Assembly (NCBI GenBank): GCA_900546395.1 | Contig: URDD01000095.1 | Coordinates: 1 to 8,273 of the forward strand | Direction of reading: 5' to 3' | Origin: an uncultured Bacteroidales bacterium | Lineage (GTDB): Bacteria; Bacteroidota; Bacteroidia; Bacteroidales; UBA932 | Length of the DNA: 8,273 nucleotides | Shown here: in pieces, positions 1 to 7,622 of the stretch | Position numbering within the stretch: the first letter of the stretch is position 1 | Layout: each line of letters starts with the position of its first letter | Program-made: the position numbers and the translations under genes | The notes under the pieces: model-generated | What the model was told of the DNA's origin: nothing | What the model saw: only the letters and a program-made list of their open reading frames with translations | The model's database searches: none

Positions 1-14
1 AGGTTCAATTACAG

Positions 15-134
15 AGCATGTCCGGCCGCGGCCTTGTGAGCGGCTCCCTGACGACAAAGTCGGAAGTGTGGATGAAGCGAAGAGGAACCTTACGACTGTG
101 ACTTCATAAACTTATAAAATGACAGAACCGACCC
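15..134 (+). repeat. GC-rich flanking repeat, left (decayed) copy
   Basis: This stretch matches the right copy at 8142-8273 in direct orientation. Positions 24-57 are identical to 8151-8184. The next 48 bases carry about six substitutions, and the left copy lacks 11 nt present in the right copy (8216-8226), consistent with slippage between two short GAAC repeats. Both copies end in CCGACCC. The segment is clearly richer in G+C than the surrounding intergenic DNA and contains the palindrome GGCCGCGGCC at 24-33. Read in one frame it gives the same peptide motif as the right copy (QSM, one variable residue, GRGLVSGSLTT), but the frame soon stops and shows no family I recognise. In the right copy this segment directly follows a transposase remnant, so the left copy is probably also insertion-sequence debris whose upstream part lies outside the window. 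Confidence 0.75.
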
Positions 135-148
135 TTTTGGGTCGGCTC
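125..148. terminator. Hairpin terminator downstream of the V-ATPase operon
   Basis: A perfect 7-bp stem, CCGACCC (128-134) and GGGTCGG (139-145), closes a TTTT loop. It lies about 50 bp past the atpK stop codon on the minus strand. The T-runs on both sides are short and interrupted, so it may act in both directions and with moderate strength. The left arm belongs to the repeat, because the right copy also ends in CCGACCC at the window edge. The operon may therefore be using a terminator that arrived with the repeat (inference). Confidence 0.6.
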
Positions 149-196
149 CTTAATTATAGCGGTTATATGGGCCGCCTTATTATTTTAAATCCTCTA

Positions 197-637
197 TTAC
201 AGGAGGAAGATAGGCATAAGAGCTCCGACGAGTGCAAGGATAGCGTAGAACTCAGGAAGGGCGGCGTAAATCATAGTATTGGTCTGAACATCGTGACCCT
301 GTGAAATACCTACGATACCGTTTGCACAGACCTGACCCTGACGGATAGCAGAGAACAGGCAGGCAAGGCCTACGGAAATACCTACACCAAAGCAGATGGC
401 CGCATTGTTTACAATCCACTCCTGACCCTGGAGCAGCCACATGAGGAATGCTACAAATCCGTAAAGACCCTGAGTTGCAGGAAGGGCTGAAAGAATCATG
501 TAGTTTGAAGACTTTTCAGGATTTGTCTTCAATCCTCCTTCAGCAGCATTTGCAGCAATAGTAGTTCCGTAGCAGGAGCCGATACCGGCAAGGCCAAGCA
601 TAAGGCCCCATCCGAGATAACCGAGAATTTCGTTCAT
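197..637 (-). CDS. atpK: V-type ATPase subunit K (membrane rotor ring, c-type proteolipid)
   Basis: This 146-residue protein forms the rotating membrane ring that carries ions past subunit I. It has four hydrophobic helices arranged as two hairpins, the double-length (16 kDa) form of the family. The second hairpin carries the ion-binding glutamate, E129, in ALPEFYAIL. The first has no carboxylate there but has LPATQGLYGF. Relative to Enterococcus hirae NtpK, the Na+ ligands L61, T64, Q65, Q110 and E139 correspond to L52, T55, Q56, Q100 and E129, and Y68 corresponds to Y59. All are present, which predicts Na+ coupling; that is inference from motif matching. It is the last gene of the operon, 85 bp after atpI, and the gap holds a hairpin. 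The start has no Shine-Dalgarno sequence but follows an A/T-rich leader, as is usual in Bacteroidota. The length is normal for the family. Confidence 0.95.
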   Translation of the reverse strand: MNEILGYLGWGLMLGLAGIGSCYGTTIAANAAEGGLKTNPEKSSNYMILSALPATQGLYGFVAFLMWLLQGQEWIVNNAAICFGVGISVGLACLFSAIRQGQVCANGIVGISQGHDVQTNTMIYAALPEFYAILALVGALMPIFLL

Positions 638-692
638 AATATTAAATCGTTTGTTTGTTAAAATTTTTCAATAAATACATTTTTTTCTTTGT

Positions 693-717
693 TGCCGGAT
701 GCTTTATCCTTCCGGCA
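693..717. promoter_or_regulatory. Intergenic hairpin between atpI and atpK
   Basis: A perfect 7-bp inverted repeat, TGCCGGA (693-699) and TCCGGCA (711-717), encloses an 11-nt loop in the only large gap inside the operon. In the operon's direction the 3' side is A-rich (ACAAAGAAAAAAATG), so it does not look like a terminator for atpK. On the plus strand it is followed by a T-rich run (721-729), which would suit a terminator for antisense transcription. A role in mRNA processing or in protecting the atpK message is possible, because the ring needs many K copies per complex (inference). Confidence 0.5.
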
Positions 718-722
718 GGATT

Positions 723-2579
723 TTATTTTTCAGCTGACTTGAGCGGTCTGTAGAACAGTCCCTTTCCTTCGTAGCCTGAATTTTTGAAATACTCCACGAA
801 AGTAAGACGCAGAGGATGCACGAATGCACCGAGGCAGCTCATCAGTATGTTAAGCGTATGACCAAGCAATATGATGATAAGGAAAGGAAGCCACTGCCAT
901 GTAGCATCTGCAGGAGTTCCCAGTACCATAGACCCCAAGATGTTGAATGCGTTGCCCAACATCCCTCCGGCAAGTCCGAGTGCATACAGACGGATGTAAC
1001 TGAGTACATCGCCGAGAAGTCCTGTCACCATATTGTATGTATCCCACAGTCCGGAACCTATATTGACAAGCGGGTTTCTGCCAGGGGTATTGAATATGAA
1101 TATTCCCAATGCTGAAATTGCACCGACAATGATTATGGCCCATTTTACAGCTTCTGCTGACATAAGACTCGTCATAGCGCCTGCAGCTATTGTAATGCCA
1201 CCTAAAATCAGAACAAGCCAGCCCCAGATGCTTACAGTAGCCTTGAATCCGAATCTCTTTGTGTAGAGAACAGCCTTGGTGACCATTGCCAGGCAGATGT
1301 GGAATACACCTATTCCCAAGGCAAGAATCATCTGAACAGGGAATCCAAGGTCGAAATTATGGTCTGTAATCATAAATTTCTTCAATGCATCAGGATACCA
1401 TGAAGCGGTATATAGATCCATACCGAAAGCGGTTCCCAAAATCATACCAACAAGGAAAGTGCCGGCTCCCAGGACTGTAATGAGCGGCCCCAGGTTCTTG
1501 AACATATCGATATTGATCCATTTTTTAGTCACACCTATTCCAAATAGAATAAGGATGAGACCATAACCTCCGTCTCCCATACAGATTCCGAAGAACAGCA
1601 GGAAGAAGACAGCAAGCACCGGTGTCGGGTCGAACTCATTATATACCGGCATTCCATACATACCGGTAAGCACCTCGAACAGTTTGGAGAACCTGTTGTT
1701 TTTCAGCTTGATAGGAGGGTTGTCATCTGCCGACGCATCTTCTGCCATATAGTAGATGTCCATCTTGTCGAATGCATCTTTCAGACGTGCATCTTCAGTC
1801 GAAGGAGCAAATCCGGTAAGGACACTGATCCTGTCTTCCGCTGCACTTTCAGTCGCTGCGTGTGCGAGATGCAAGTCAAGCGAAGAGGCTGCCTCTGCAT
1901 ATTTTTTCTCAAGGGCAGGTACGGAAGCAGTGGCTTTCATAATCCTTGCCTTGACAGCGATAACTTCCTCATTCAGTTTTTTGAGTCTGGATTCGGACTC
2001 GCTTGCAGGGCCTGCCGGTGCAGCAAGCTCCTGAACAGGGAAGTGGTATTCCTCTTCCGGAGCCGAGACAGTTACAAACCATATGTTCCTGTCATCGGAA
2101 CTGATTTCCTGAAGAGCATACCGTCCTTTCCATTCAGAATCGAATTTCTTTGCGGGAACACAGTAGTAGTGAAGTTTATATCCTAACTTTACCAATCCTT
2201 CAAGCCCGCTCTTGTCAAACTCTCCCCAAGGCTTGCGGACTCTTATTTCTGCTCTGGCAGACGCAATCTCTGAAGAAAGGCTTGCAAGGGCTTCTGTCTG
2301 TTCCCGGTAAAATGATATAGGATCATCCGGTGCCGGAATTGAGTCGCATACTTTCCGTATAGCCTCGAAGTCGGCATCCTTGCTGTAGTCTGTACTTTTG
2401 AGGTTGGAGATGGTCCTGCTGCAGTCTCTCATCCATTCAAGCAGCTGTGCGGAATCTTTGTCCACAGGCTTTTCAGAACGGGTGATGTCCACCACACCAA
2501 GCTCCTGCAGGCCGGAAAGAAACTTTTCCGTCCCGGAACTGAGCATGATGAATGAATATTTTGTCATTTTCTCTATCAT
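723..2579 (-). CDS. atpI: V-type ATPase subunit I (a-type membrane stator)
   Basis: This 618-residue protein is the membrane stator that forms the ion half-channels against the K ring. Residues 1 to about 300 are hydrophilic, with long helical and coiled-coil stretches (for example near 90-115 and 195-235) expected to bind the peripheral stalks. From about 320 onward there are seven or eight hydrophobic segments. The essential arginine that acts on the K-ring carboxylate is R530 in SYIRLYALGLA. The C-terminal family signature HPLRLTFVEYF begins at H588. The motif FDPTPVLAVFF leads into the first membrane helix. The length is in the usual range (about 600-660). The start codon overlaps the stop of atpD by 4 bp (ATGA), which indicates translational coupling and supports the chosen start. 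No break or missing key residue is seen. Confidence 0.95.
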   Translation of the reverse strand: MIEKMTKYSFIMLSSGTEKFLSGLQELGVVDITRSEKPVDKDSAQLLEWMRDCSRTISNLKSTDYSKDADFEAIRKVCDSIPAPDDPISFYREQTEALASLSSEIASARAEIRVRKPWGEFDKSGLEGLVKLGYKLHYYCVPAKKFDSEWKGRYALQEISSDDRNIWFVTVSAPEEEYHFPVQELAAPAGPASESESRLKKLNEEVIAVKARIMKATASVPALEKKYAEAASSLDLHLAHAATESAAEDRISVLTGFAPSTEDARLKDAFDKMDIYYMAEDASADDNPPIKLKNNRFSKLFEVLTGMYGMPVYNEFDPTPVLAVFFLLFFGICMGDGGYGLILILFGIGVTKKWINIDMFKNLGPLITVLGAGTFLVGMILGTAFGMDLYTASWYPDALKKFMITDHNFDLGFPVQMILALGIGVFHICLAMVTKAVLYTKRFGFKATVSIWGWLVLILGGITIAAGAMTSLMSAEAVKWAIIIVGAISALGIFIFNTPGRNPLVNIGSGLWDTYNMVTGLLGDVLSYIRLYALGLAGGMLGNAFNILGSMVLGTPADATWQWLPFLIIILLGHTLNILMSCLGAFVHPLRLTFVEYFKNSGYEGKGLFYRPLKSAEK

Positions 2580-3187
2580 GCCTGTACCTCCTGTTCTTCT
2601 TCCAACTGATGTCTCTGCTTGACGATTTTGGATGCTGCCTTACTAAGGTTTTCTTCATCCTCCATGTAGCGCTTGATCTTTCTTATAGCCTCCTGATATC
2701 CTGGAATCTGGACTTTTTCATAAAGATTCACTTTCTGGGTGGTCTTTTTTCTCTGGTAGTCCAGTATCCGGCTTTTTTCCATATAGACTTCAGACTCTAT
2801 TCCAAGTCTTGAAAGTTCTTTGAGGATGGCTACTCCGTCTGCATACCAGGCCGGTTTGGTAAAGGCATTGAACTCATGGATTTCATAATGTATTTCCTTA
2901 AGTTCTGGAGTCTTTACTCCGGCTACTTTAACTGTCGCGAGGTCCACGTCTGTAATGGAAATAAGACTTGGCTGGAATTCGTTCCAAAGTGCAGAAAGGT
3001 AGTCGTATTTTTTCAGAGAGGCATCAAGATCTTCAATAAGTTGCTGTGAATGTGCCTTTGCCTTGCGTACTTCAAGACGAAGGGCAGACTCCTTGTTCTT
3101 CAAAGTAGGGAGTGCATTCTGCCTCATCTTGAGCTGCTTGCCAAGGTTGTTCAGCGAAGTCTTATTGTATTGGAACTTTATTGCCAT
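2576..3187 (-). CDS. atpD: V-type ATPase subunit D (central rotor shaft)
   Basis: This 203-residue protein is the central shaft that turns inside the A3B3 head and passes torque to the K ring. It is almost wholly hydrophilic, with long helices at the N-terminus (about 10-65) and C-terminus (about 125-200) that would form the antiparallel coiled coil typical of subunit D. A shorter, less helical middle (about 70-105) should contact the ring side. The sequence is divergent from archaeal D, so part of the call rests on its place between atpB and atpI, the standard position. It starts 25 bp after the atpB stop, without a Shine-Dalgarno sequence, and its last codons overlap the atpI start by 4 bp. 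No subunit F gene, the usual partner of D in the rotor, is found nearby. Confidence 0.9.
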   Translation of the reverse strand: MAIKFQYNKTSLNNLGKQLKMRQNALPTLKNKESALRLEVRKAKAHSQQLIEDLDASLKKYDYLSALWNEFQPSLISITDVDLATVKVAGVKTPELKEIHYEIHEFNAFTKPAWYADGVAILKELSRLGIESEVYMEKSRILDYQRKKTTQKVNLYEKVQIPGYQEAIRKIKRYMEDEENLSKAASKIVKQRHQLEEEQEVQA

Positions 3188-3212
3188 TTTAATTCAGTTT
3201 TCTATGGAAAGG

Positions 3213-4538
3213 TCAGTTTCCTTTCCAGTATTTGTCAATCATAGCCTGTTTGATACCTGTTTCAGCCTTTGTGAAGTATTTGCCGAAAAGCTCCCAGGCA
3301 GTGTCAAGCATCTCGTCAATCTTGATGTTGACATCGATTGCCAGAAGCCTGGTGGCGTATTCCTTCGCATAGTCAAGGCATCTGAGGTCGTAGTCGCTCA
3401 AGTCAAAACCGTTTTCAAGTTTTGTCTTTGCGTTCTGGGCATCAGAATAAAGTCTGACTGCGGCATTCATGACCTGTCCGTGGTCCTCGCGTGTCTGTTT
3501 GCCGATAACAAGCTGTTTCAGTCGTGAAAGCGAGCGGAACGGATCGACGATTACCTTTCCTGAATCAGGGTCGGCACGGAGGAACAGCTGTCCTTCTGTG
3601 ATGTAACCTGTGTTGTCCGGAATGGCGTGTGTGATATCTCCGTCATTCAGGGTAGTCACGGCTATGATGGTGATTGAACCTCCGTCAGGAAGCTGCACGG
3701 CCTTTTCGTATATTTTTGCAAGGTCGGAGTACAAGGAGCCTGGCATGGAGTCTTTTGAAGGAATCTGGTCCATACGGTTACTGACAATACTCAAGGCATC
3801 CGCATAAAGAGTCATGTCTGTCAGAAGTACAAGTACTTTCTCGTTTTTGTCAACTGCGAAATATTCCGCTGCAGTAAGAGCCATGTCAGGAATAAGAAGA
3901 CGCTCTACAGGAGGCTGTTCAGTAGTGTTGACAAAACTTATGATTTTGTCAAGTGCTCCGGCAGACTCAAACTCGTGCTTGAAGTAGAGATAGTCATCGT
4001 TGGTAAGTCCCATACCTCCAAGGATGATCTTATCTACATCGGCCCTTAGTGCTACCTGGGCCATTACGTTGTTGTAAGGCTGGTCAGGGTCAGCAAAGAA
4101 AGGAATCTTCTGGCCTGATACAAGAGTATTGTTAAGGTCAATACCTGCAATACCGGTAGGGATGAGCTGGGAAGGCTGTTTTCTCTTGTAAGGGTTTACT
4201 GAAGGACCTCCGATCTGCCTTTCTTCTCCTTCGATTTCAGGACCGCCGTCAATAGGATGTCCGTATGCGTTGAAGAAGCGTCCGGCAAGCTGGTCGCTCA
4301 CCTTAAGGACAGGAGGTTCTCCGAGGAATGATACTTCTGCATCAGTAGGGATACCTTCTGTTCCGGAGAAAATCTGAAGTGTAACCAGGTCGCCTTTTGT
4401 CTTTACTACCTGTGCCAGTCTGCCGTCAACAGTGGCCAGTTCGTCATTTGAAACCCCATTGGCCTTTAGTGAGACAGTGGCTTTGGTGATGGCTTCCAGC
4501 TGTGTATATGTCTTTTGAAATGCCTTAGTCGTTGCCAT
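3213..4538 (-). CDS. atpB: V-type ATPase subunit B (non-catalytic nucleotide-binding)
   Basis: This 441-residue protein alternates with subunit A in the hexameric head. The Walker A loop is degenerate (SGQKIPFFADPD, about 141-152), as expected for the non-catalytic partner. Conserved family blocks include LLTDMTLYADAL (about 238-249), DQIPSKDSMPGSLYSDLAKIYE (about 257-278) and SLSRL at 336-340. R339 is the likely arginine finger completing the active site of the neighbouring A subunit. TREDHGQ (349-355) follows. The length fits the family (about 430-470). The start codon lies inside the end of atpA, overlapping it by 14 bp, so translation of A and B is probably coupled, in keeping with their 3:3 ratio. 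No Shine-Dalgarno sequence is seen. No odd residues or breaks. Confidence 0.96.
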   Translation of the reverse strand: MATTKAFQKTYTQLEAITKATVSLKANGVSNDELATVDGRLAQVVKTKGDLVTLQIFSGTEGIPTDAEVSFLGEPPVLKVSDQLAGRFFNAYGHPIDGGPEIEGEERQIGGPSVNPYKRKQPSQLIPTGIAGIDLNNTLVSGQKIPFFADPDQPYNNVMAQVALRADVDKIILGGMGLTNDDYLYFKHEFESAGALDKIISFVNTTEQPPVERLLIPDMALTAAEYFAVDKNEKVLVLLTDMTLYADALSIVSNRMDQIPSKDSMPGSLYSDLAKIYEKAVQLPDGGSITIIAVTTLNDGDITHAIPDNTGYITEGQLFLRADPDSGKVIVDPFRSLSRLKQLVIGKQTREDHGQVMNAAVRLYSDAQNAKTKLENGFDLSDYDLRCLDYAKEYATRLLAIDVNIKIDEMLDTAWELFGKYFTKAETGIKQAMIDKYWKGN

Positions 4539-6279
4539 TGTTCAATAGATTATCAAGTTGTTGATGGAATTTTTCGAAGTTTTCGCTCTTGAACTCAGAA
4601 TAGTTCATCTGTCTAAGCACATTGATGAGTTCCTTGAAATAGTTGCGGCATTTCTCATAGTCTTCAAACGTGAAGTCCCTGTCGCAAATCCCCAATACGA
4701 GACGAAGCATATATTCCTGCCTTTCCATGGAAGTTACGCTGTCGATTGCATCGAATGCATCCTGCTGCAGGATTACGAAATCGACAAGTTCCGATTTCCA
4801 GAACATTTCGTGATATGTCATAGGAACTCCGTCATCGCCAAGGATGTTTATCTGCTCATTTGCGTCTTTTCCCTTGCGGATGATGTTTTTGGTTTTCTCC
4901 ACCATTTCCACCCATCCTTCAGTGACTTTCTCTGACAGGTATTCCCTTATTTCAGGGTATTCGAGATATTTTGAGTAGGAGTCAATAGGGTTTACAGCCG
5001 GGTATCTCTTCTTATCGGCTCTGTTCTGCTCCAGTGCGTAGAAGCATCTTGCTGCCTTTTTGGTCGATTCCGTAACAGGTTCCTTGAGGTTACCTCCGGC
5101 AGGAGAAACCGTTCCGATGAAAGTTACCGAGCCAGTCTGTCCGTTGTTAAGAATGACCATACCTGCTCTTGCGTAGAAGCTTGATATGATGGCTGAAAGG
5201 TCAACAGGGAAAGCATCGGCTCCCGGAAGCTCTTCCATACGGTTACTCATCTCGCGGAGTGCCTGTGCCCATCGTGACGTGGAATCGGCAAGAAGGAGGA
5301 CCTTCAGTCCCATTGCCCTGTAGTACTCACAAATGGTCATTGCCGTATATACGGAAGCCTCGCGTGCTGCCACAGGCATGTTTGAGGTATTACAGATAAT
5401 TGTGGTCCTTTCCATCAGGTGTCTTCCTGTATGTGGGTCTATCAGTTCAGGGAACTCAGTAAAGATTTCTACAACCTCATTTGCCCTTTCTCCACAGGCT
5501 GCCATCACGATAACCTCGGCATCGCCCTGCTTTGCAATAGCATGCTGGAGGACTGTCTTTCCGCATCCGAACGGACCTGGGATAAATCCTGTACCACCTT
5601 CTGCTATAGGATTAAGAGTGTCGATTACACGGACGCCTGTCTCCATTATTCTGCTTGGACGTGGTTTCTCCTTATAACCTTTAATAGCTACTTTGACAGG
5701 CCACTTCTGGGTCATTGTCACATTGACATCTTCTCCGTCTTCTCCTGTCAGGACTGCAATGGTTTTGTCAATATTGTATTGTCCGGCAGAGACTATGGAT
5801 TTGACGGTATATTCTCCTTTGAATGAGAACGGAACCATGATTTTATGAGGAAGCCAGCCTTCTTTTACTTCTCCCAGCCAGTCTGCTGCGGATACTCTGT
5901 CTCCGGCTTTTGCAAGTGGGGTAAAGTCCCACAGCTTCTCGTGGTTTAGAGGGTCTGTGTATTCTCCTCGTTTGAGGAATACGCCAGTCATAGTAGTAAG
6001 GTCGTTCTGCAGACCGTCATAACAGCTTGACAGAAGTCCCGGTCCCAATGTGGCTTCGAGCATCTTGTCCTCGAATTCCACTTCATTTCCGTTCTTTAGA
6101 CCACGGGTGCTTTCAAAAACCTGAACAGCTGCATTTTTCCCGTTGACTTTGATGACCTCTGCCATTAGTTTGGTATCACCGACCTTTATATAGCAGATTT
6201 CATTCTGTGACACAGGACCATTTGTCTCTACTGTCACCAGGTTGGAAACGATGCCCGTAACCTTTCCAGTTGATTTCAT
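4525..6279 (-). CDS. atpA: V-type ATPase catalytic subunit A
   Basis: This 584-residue protein is the catalytic ATP-hydrolysing subunit (EC 7.1.2.2 or Na+ equivalent). Residues 1-70 form the N-terminal beta barrel (TGKVTGIVSNLVTVE). About 110-190 is the bulge domain specific to A-type subunits. The P-loop GPFGCGKT is at 235-242 with K241. The catalytic glutamate is E264 in CGERANE. The Walker B strand is about 326-332 (KVLLLAD), followed by STSRWAQALRE. The SPAGGNLKEPVT block is near 392-403. The C-terminal helical domain includes QQDAFDAIDS near 505-514. C239 in the P-loop is the residue found in eukaryotic A subunits, where many prokaryotic proteins have S or A; the usual partner-cysteine position appears to be T516. 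The gene starts 44 bp after the DUF2764-like gene and its end overlaps atpB by 14 bp. The length is typical (about 575-600). Confidence 0.97.
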   Translation of the reverse strand: MKSTGKVTGIVSNLVTVETNGPVSQNEICYIKVGDTKLMAEVIKVNGKNAAVQVFESTRGLKNGNEVEFEDKMLEATLGPGLLSSCYDGLQNDLTTMTGVFLKRGEYTDPLNHEKLWDFTPLAKAGDRVSAADWLGEVKEGWLPHKIMVPFSFKGEYTVKSIVSAGQYNIDKTIAVLTGEDGEDVNVTMTQKWPVKVAIKGYKEKPRPSRIMETGVRVIDTLNPIAEGGTGFIPGPFGCGKTVLQHAIAKQGDAEVIVMAACGERANEVVEIFTEFPELIDPHTGRHLMERTTIICNTSNMPVAAREASVYTAMTICEYYRAMGLKVLLLADSTSRWAQALREMSNRMEELPGADAFPVDLSAIISSFYARAGMVILNNGQTGSVTFIGTVSPAGGNLKEPVTESTKKAARCFYALEQNRADKKRYPAVNPIDSYSKYLEYPEIREYLSEKVTEGWVEMVEKTKNIIRKGKDANEQINILGDDGVPMTYHEMFWKSELVDFVILQQDAFDAIDSVTSMERQEYMLRLVLGICDRDFTFEDYEKCRNYFKELINVLRQMNYSEFKSENFEKFHQQLDNLLNNGND

Positions 6280-6323
6280 ATTTATAGTCGTTTAATTTCC
6301 TATTGGTTTTATAAGTCTTGTTT

Positions 6324-6938
6324 TCAGTTTTTACCACTGTCGTATTCGACGCCTTTGAATGTACCGCGCACTTCATCGACAAGTCTTCTGAACATTTCCC
6401 GTCCTGTATTTTCATCCAGGATATACCATCTTTCCACTATGTGGAGCTTTGCCAGAAAGGCAAGAATAGCTTCAATGTCAAAATAGTCGAAAACTGTGAT
6501 TTCGTCTATTTTATTCCATATTAAGCCGTCAATGGCACGCTCCCTTTCAAGGATATCCTTGCCTTGAAGTATAGCATCAAGTTTGCCGGATTCTTCAAAG
6601 GCAGGAATGTCGTCTTTTTCATTCAAATCAACAACGTCCTTATCGGGATTTCTTCCGAGTGCGCTGTTCAGGTATCTTACTTTAGCGTTACGTACGTTCA
6701 GGTCAAATCTGAAGTATTCCCTTATGAATCTGTTTTTGTGAGTGACGGCTTTCCGGTAGAATCCTTCAGTCATGTTCTCCTGAACGAAGCCGCTTTCGAG
6801 CAGGTTGATAAGTTCTTTATCCCTGCCAGAGCAGCAGTCAAGGATTTCCTGTCTGATATCATCCGGCTTTTTATCTCCTGGTTTCCAGTCCGGGGAGATA
6901 ACCGGCAATCCAGCCACTATGTAATGGTAATTGTTCAT
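6324..6938 (-). CDS. DUF2764-like V-ATPase operon protein, candidate stalk subunit
   Basis: This 204-residue protein resembles the DUF2764 family of Bacteroidota, known mainly from its constant place between atpE and atpA. It begins MNNYHYIVAGLP, is rich in charged residues and aromatics, and has no membrane helix or signal peptide. It looks mainly helical, especially about 125-190 (GKDILERERAIDGL, then IDEITVFDYFDIEAILAFL). No catalytic motif is seen. In many A/V-type operons subunit C, the socket joining the central shaft to the K ring, is encoded in this part of the cluster, and no C, F or G gene is present here. A C-like or other stalk role is therefore the best guess, but it rests on context rather than similarity. 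The gene starts 10 bp after the atpE stop and is preceded by AAGGGG, the only Shine-Dalgarno-like motif in the operon. Confidence 0.8.
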   Translation of the reverse strand: MNNYHYIVAGLPVISPDWKPGDKKPDDIRQEILDCCSGRDKELINLLESGFVQENMTEGFYRKAVTHKNRFIREYFRFDLNVRNAKVRYLNSALGRNPDKDVVDLNEKDDIPAFEESGKLDAILQGKDILERERAIDGLIWNKIDEITVFDYFDIEAILAFLAKLHIVERWYILDENTGREMFRRLVDEVRGTFKGVEYDSGKN

Positions 6939-6948
6939 TTTTTACCCC

Positions 6949-7563
6949 TTATTCGTTGAACAGGAATTTTTTTGTTGCAGGTCTGAGATATTCTGAAATC
7001 AGTTCCTTGAATGTTTCATCAGTGAAACTCAGGAAATAGCCTCCGTCTTTTGGACCAATGGTGAAACCTCCGGATATTTTCTTTGAGAATTTTGCCGAGA
7101 CTCCGGCTTTTAGAATTTTTGAAAGTTCTGAACTTATATAAGGTTCAAATTCTGTTTTCATGCTTTCAGGCAGGACAAGTATAAGATCTACAGGGTCCTG
7201 ATCGCCTGGATTGAATGATTTGGCTACAGTTTCGATAATTCTTTTTACAAAGTCAGCTGATGTAAGAGATGATGTTATTTCCTTATCAGTCATCTTGCTG
7301 ACTATCAGACCTTCAATTTCCTGCTTTGTAGCTGTGATACTCTGGAGGGCGGCCATGCGGACATCTCCGGCAACCTTGGTCTTCATTTCCTGTGCTTCTT
7401 TTTCAGCTGCCGCTTTCAGAGCTTCTGCTTGTCTGTTGGCTTCAGCTATAATTTCTTCAGCCTCTTTTCTGGCTTTGGCAAGAATTTCCTCGCCCTGCTG
7501 TTTTCCTTTTGACAGACCTTCATTATAAAGTTTTTCTGTCAGTTCCTGCAATTTGTCCTGCAT
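6949..7563 (-). CDS. atpE: V-type ATPase subunit E (peripheral stalk)
   Basis: This 204-residue protein is the peripheral stalk subunit that holds the A3B3 head against rotation. Residues about 1-75 form a long, Ala/Glu/Lys-rich helix (for example KARKEAEEIIAEANRQAEAL) of the right-handed coiled-coil type. Residues about 100-204 make the globular C-terminal domain that binds subunit B, including DPVDLILVLPESM and the SGGFTIGPKDGGYFLSFTDETF segment typical of subunit E. The length is usual (about 185-210). It is the first gene of the operon, with a candidate promoter about 60 bp upstream. It has no Shine-Dalgarno sequence; the leader is A/T-rich. Subunit G/H, the normal heterodimer partner of E, is not encoded here, so E may pair with itself or with an unlinked or unrecognised partner (inference). 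Confidence 0.92.
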   Translation of the reverse strand: MQDKLQELTEKLYNEGLSKGKQQGEEILAKARKEAEEIIAEANRQAEALKAAAEKEAQEMKTKVAGDVRMAALQSITATKQEIEGLIVSKMTDKEITSSLTSADFVKRIIETVAKSFNPGDQDPVDLILVLPESMKTEFEPYISSELSKILKAGVSAKFSKKISGGFTIGPKDGGYFLSFTDETFKELISEYLRPATKKFLFNE

Positions 7564-7622
7564 ATCTGAGTTATTAATTTTATTTTATTCAAAAAATCGT
7601 CTAAATAGTAGGCATATCTTTA

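Noticed and set aside
119..304. Plus-strand frame starting at the terminator hairpin
   Set aside because: It begins in the hairpin and runs antisense through the conserved second half of atpK. Its sequence gives no family match.
693..717. Hairpin before atpK as a terminator of the main operon
   Set aside because: In the operon's direction it is followed by an A-rich rather than T-rich run, and atpK is essential to the same complex. It was kept only as a possible processing or antisense-terminating structure.
1860..2186. Plus-strand open frame of 108 codons inside atpI
   Set aside because: It lies opposite a well-conserved subunit I gene, shows no family resemblance and has cysteine- and phenylalanine-rich content typical of antisense shadow frames.
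4558..4935. Plus-strand open frame of 125 codons inside atpA
   Set aside because: Shadow of the catalytic subunit gene. The peptide has no recognisable motif and its hydrophobic runs come from reading conserved acidic helices backwards. The plus-strand frames at 3063-3527, 5419-5826, 6564-6959 and 7211-7528 were rejected for the same reason.
6200..6415. Minus-strand frame spanning the joint between the DUF2764-like gene and atpA
   Set aside because: It overlaps the ends of two supported genes in another frame, and its lysine- and asparagine-rich middle is just the AT-rich intergenic gap.
197..7563. Reading the operon as an F-type ATP synthase
   Set aside because: Subunit A has the long bulge domain and GPFGCGKT loop, K has four helices with the NtpK-type site, I is a 618-residue a-type protein, and gene order is E-x-A-B-D-I-K. 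None of these fits F-type genes.
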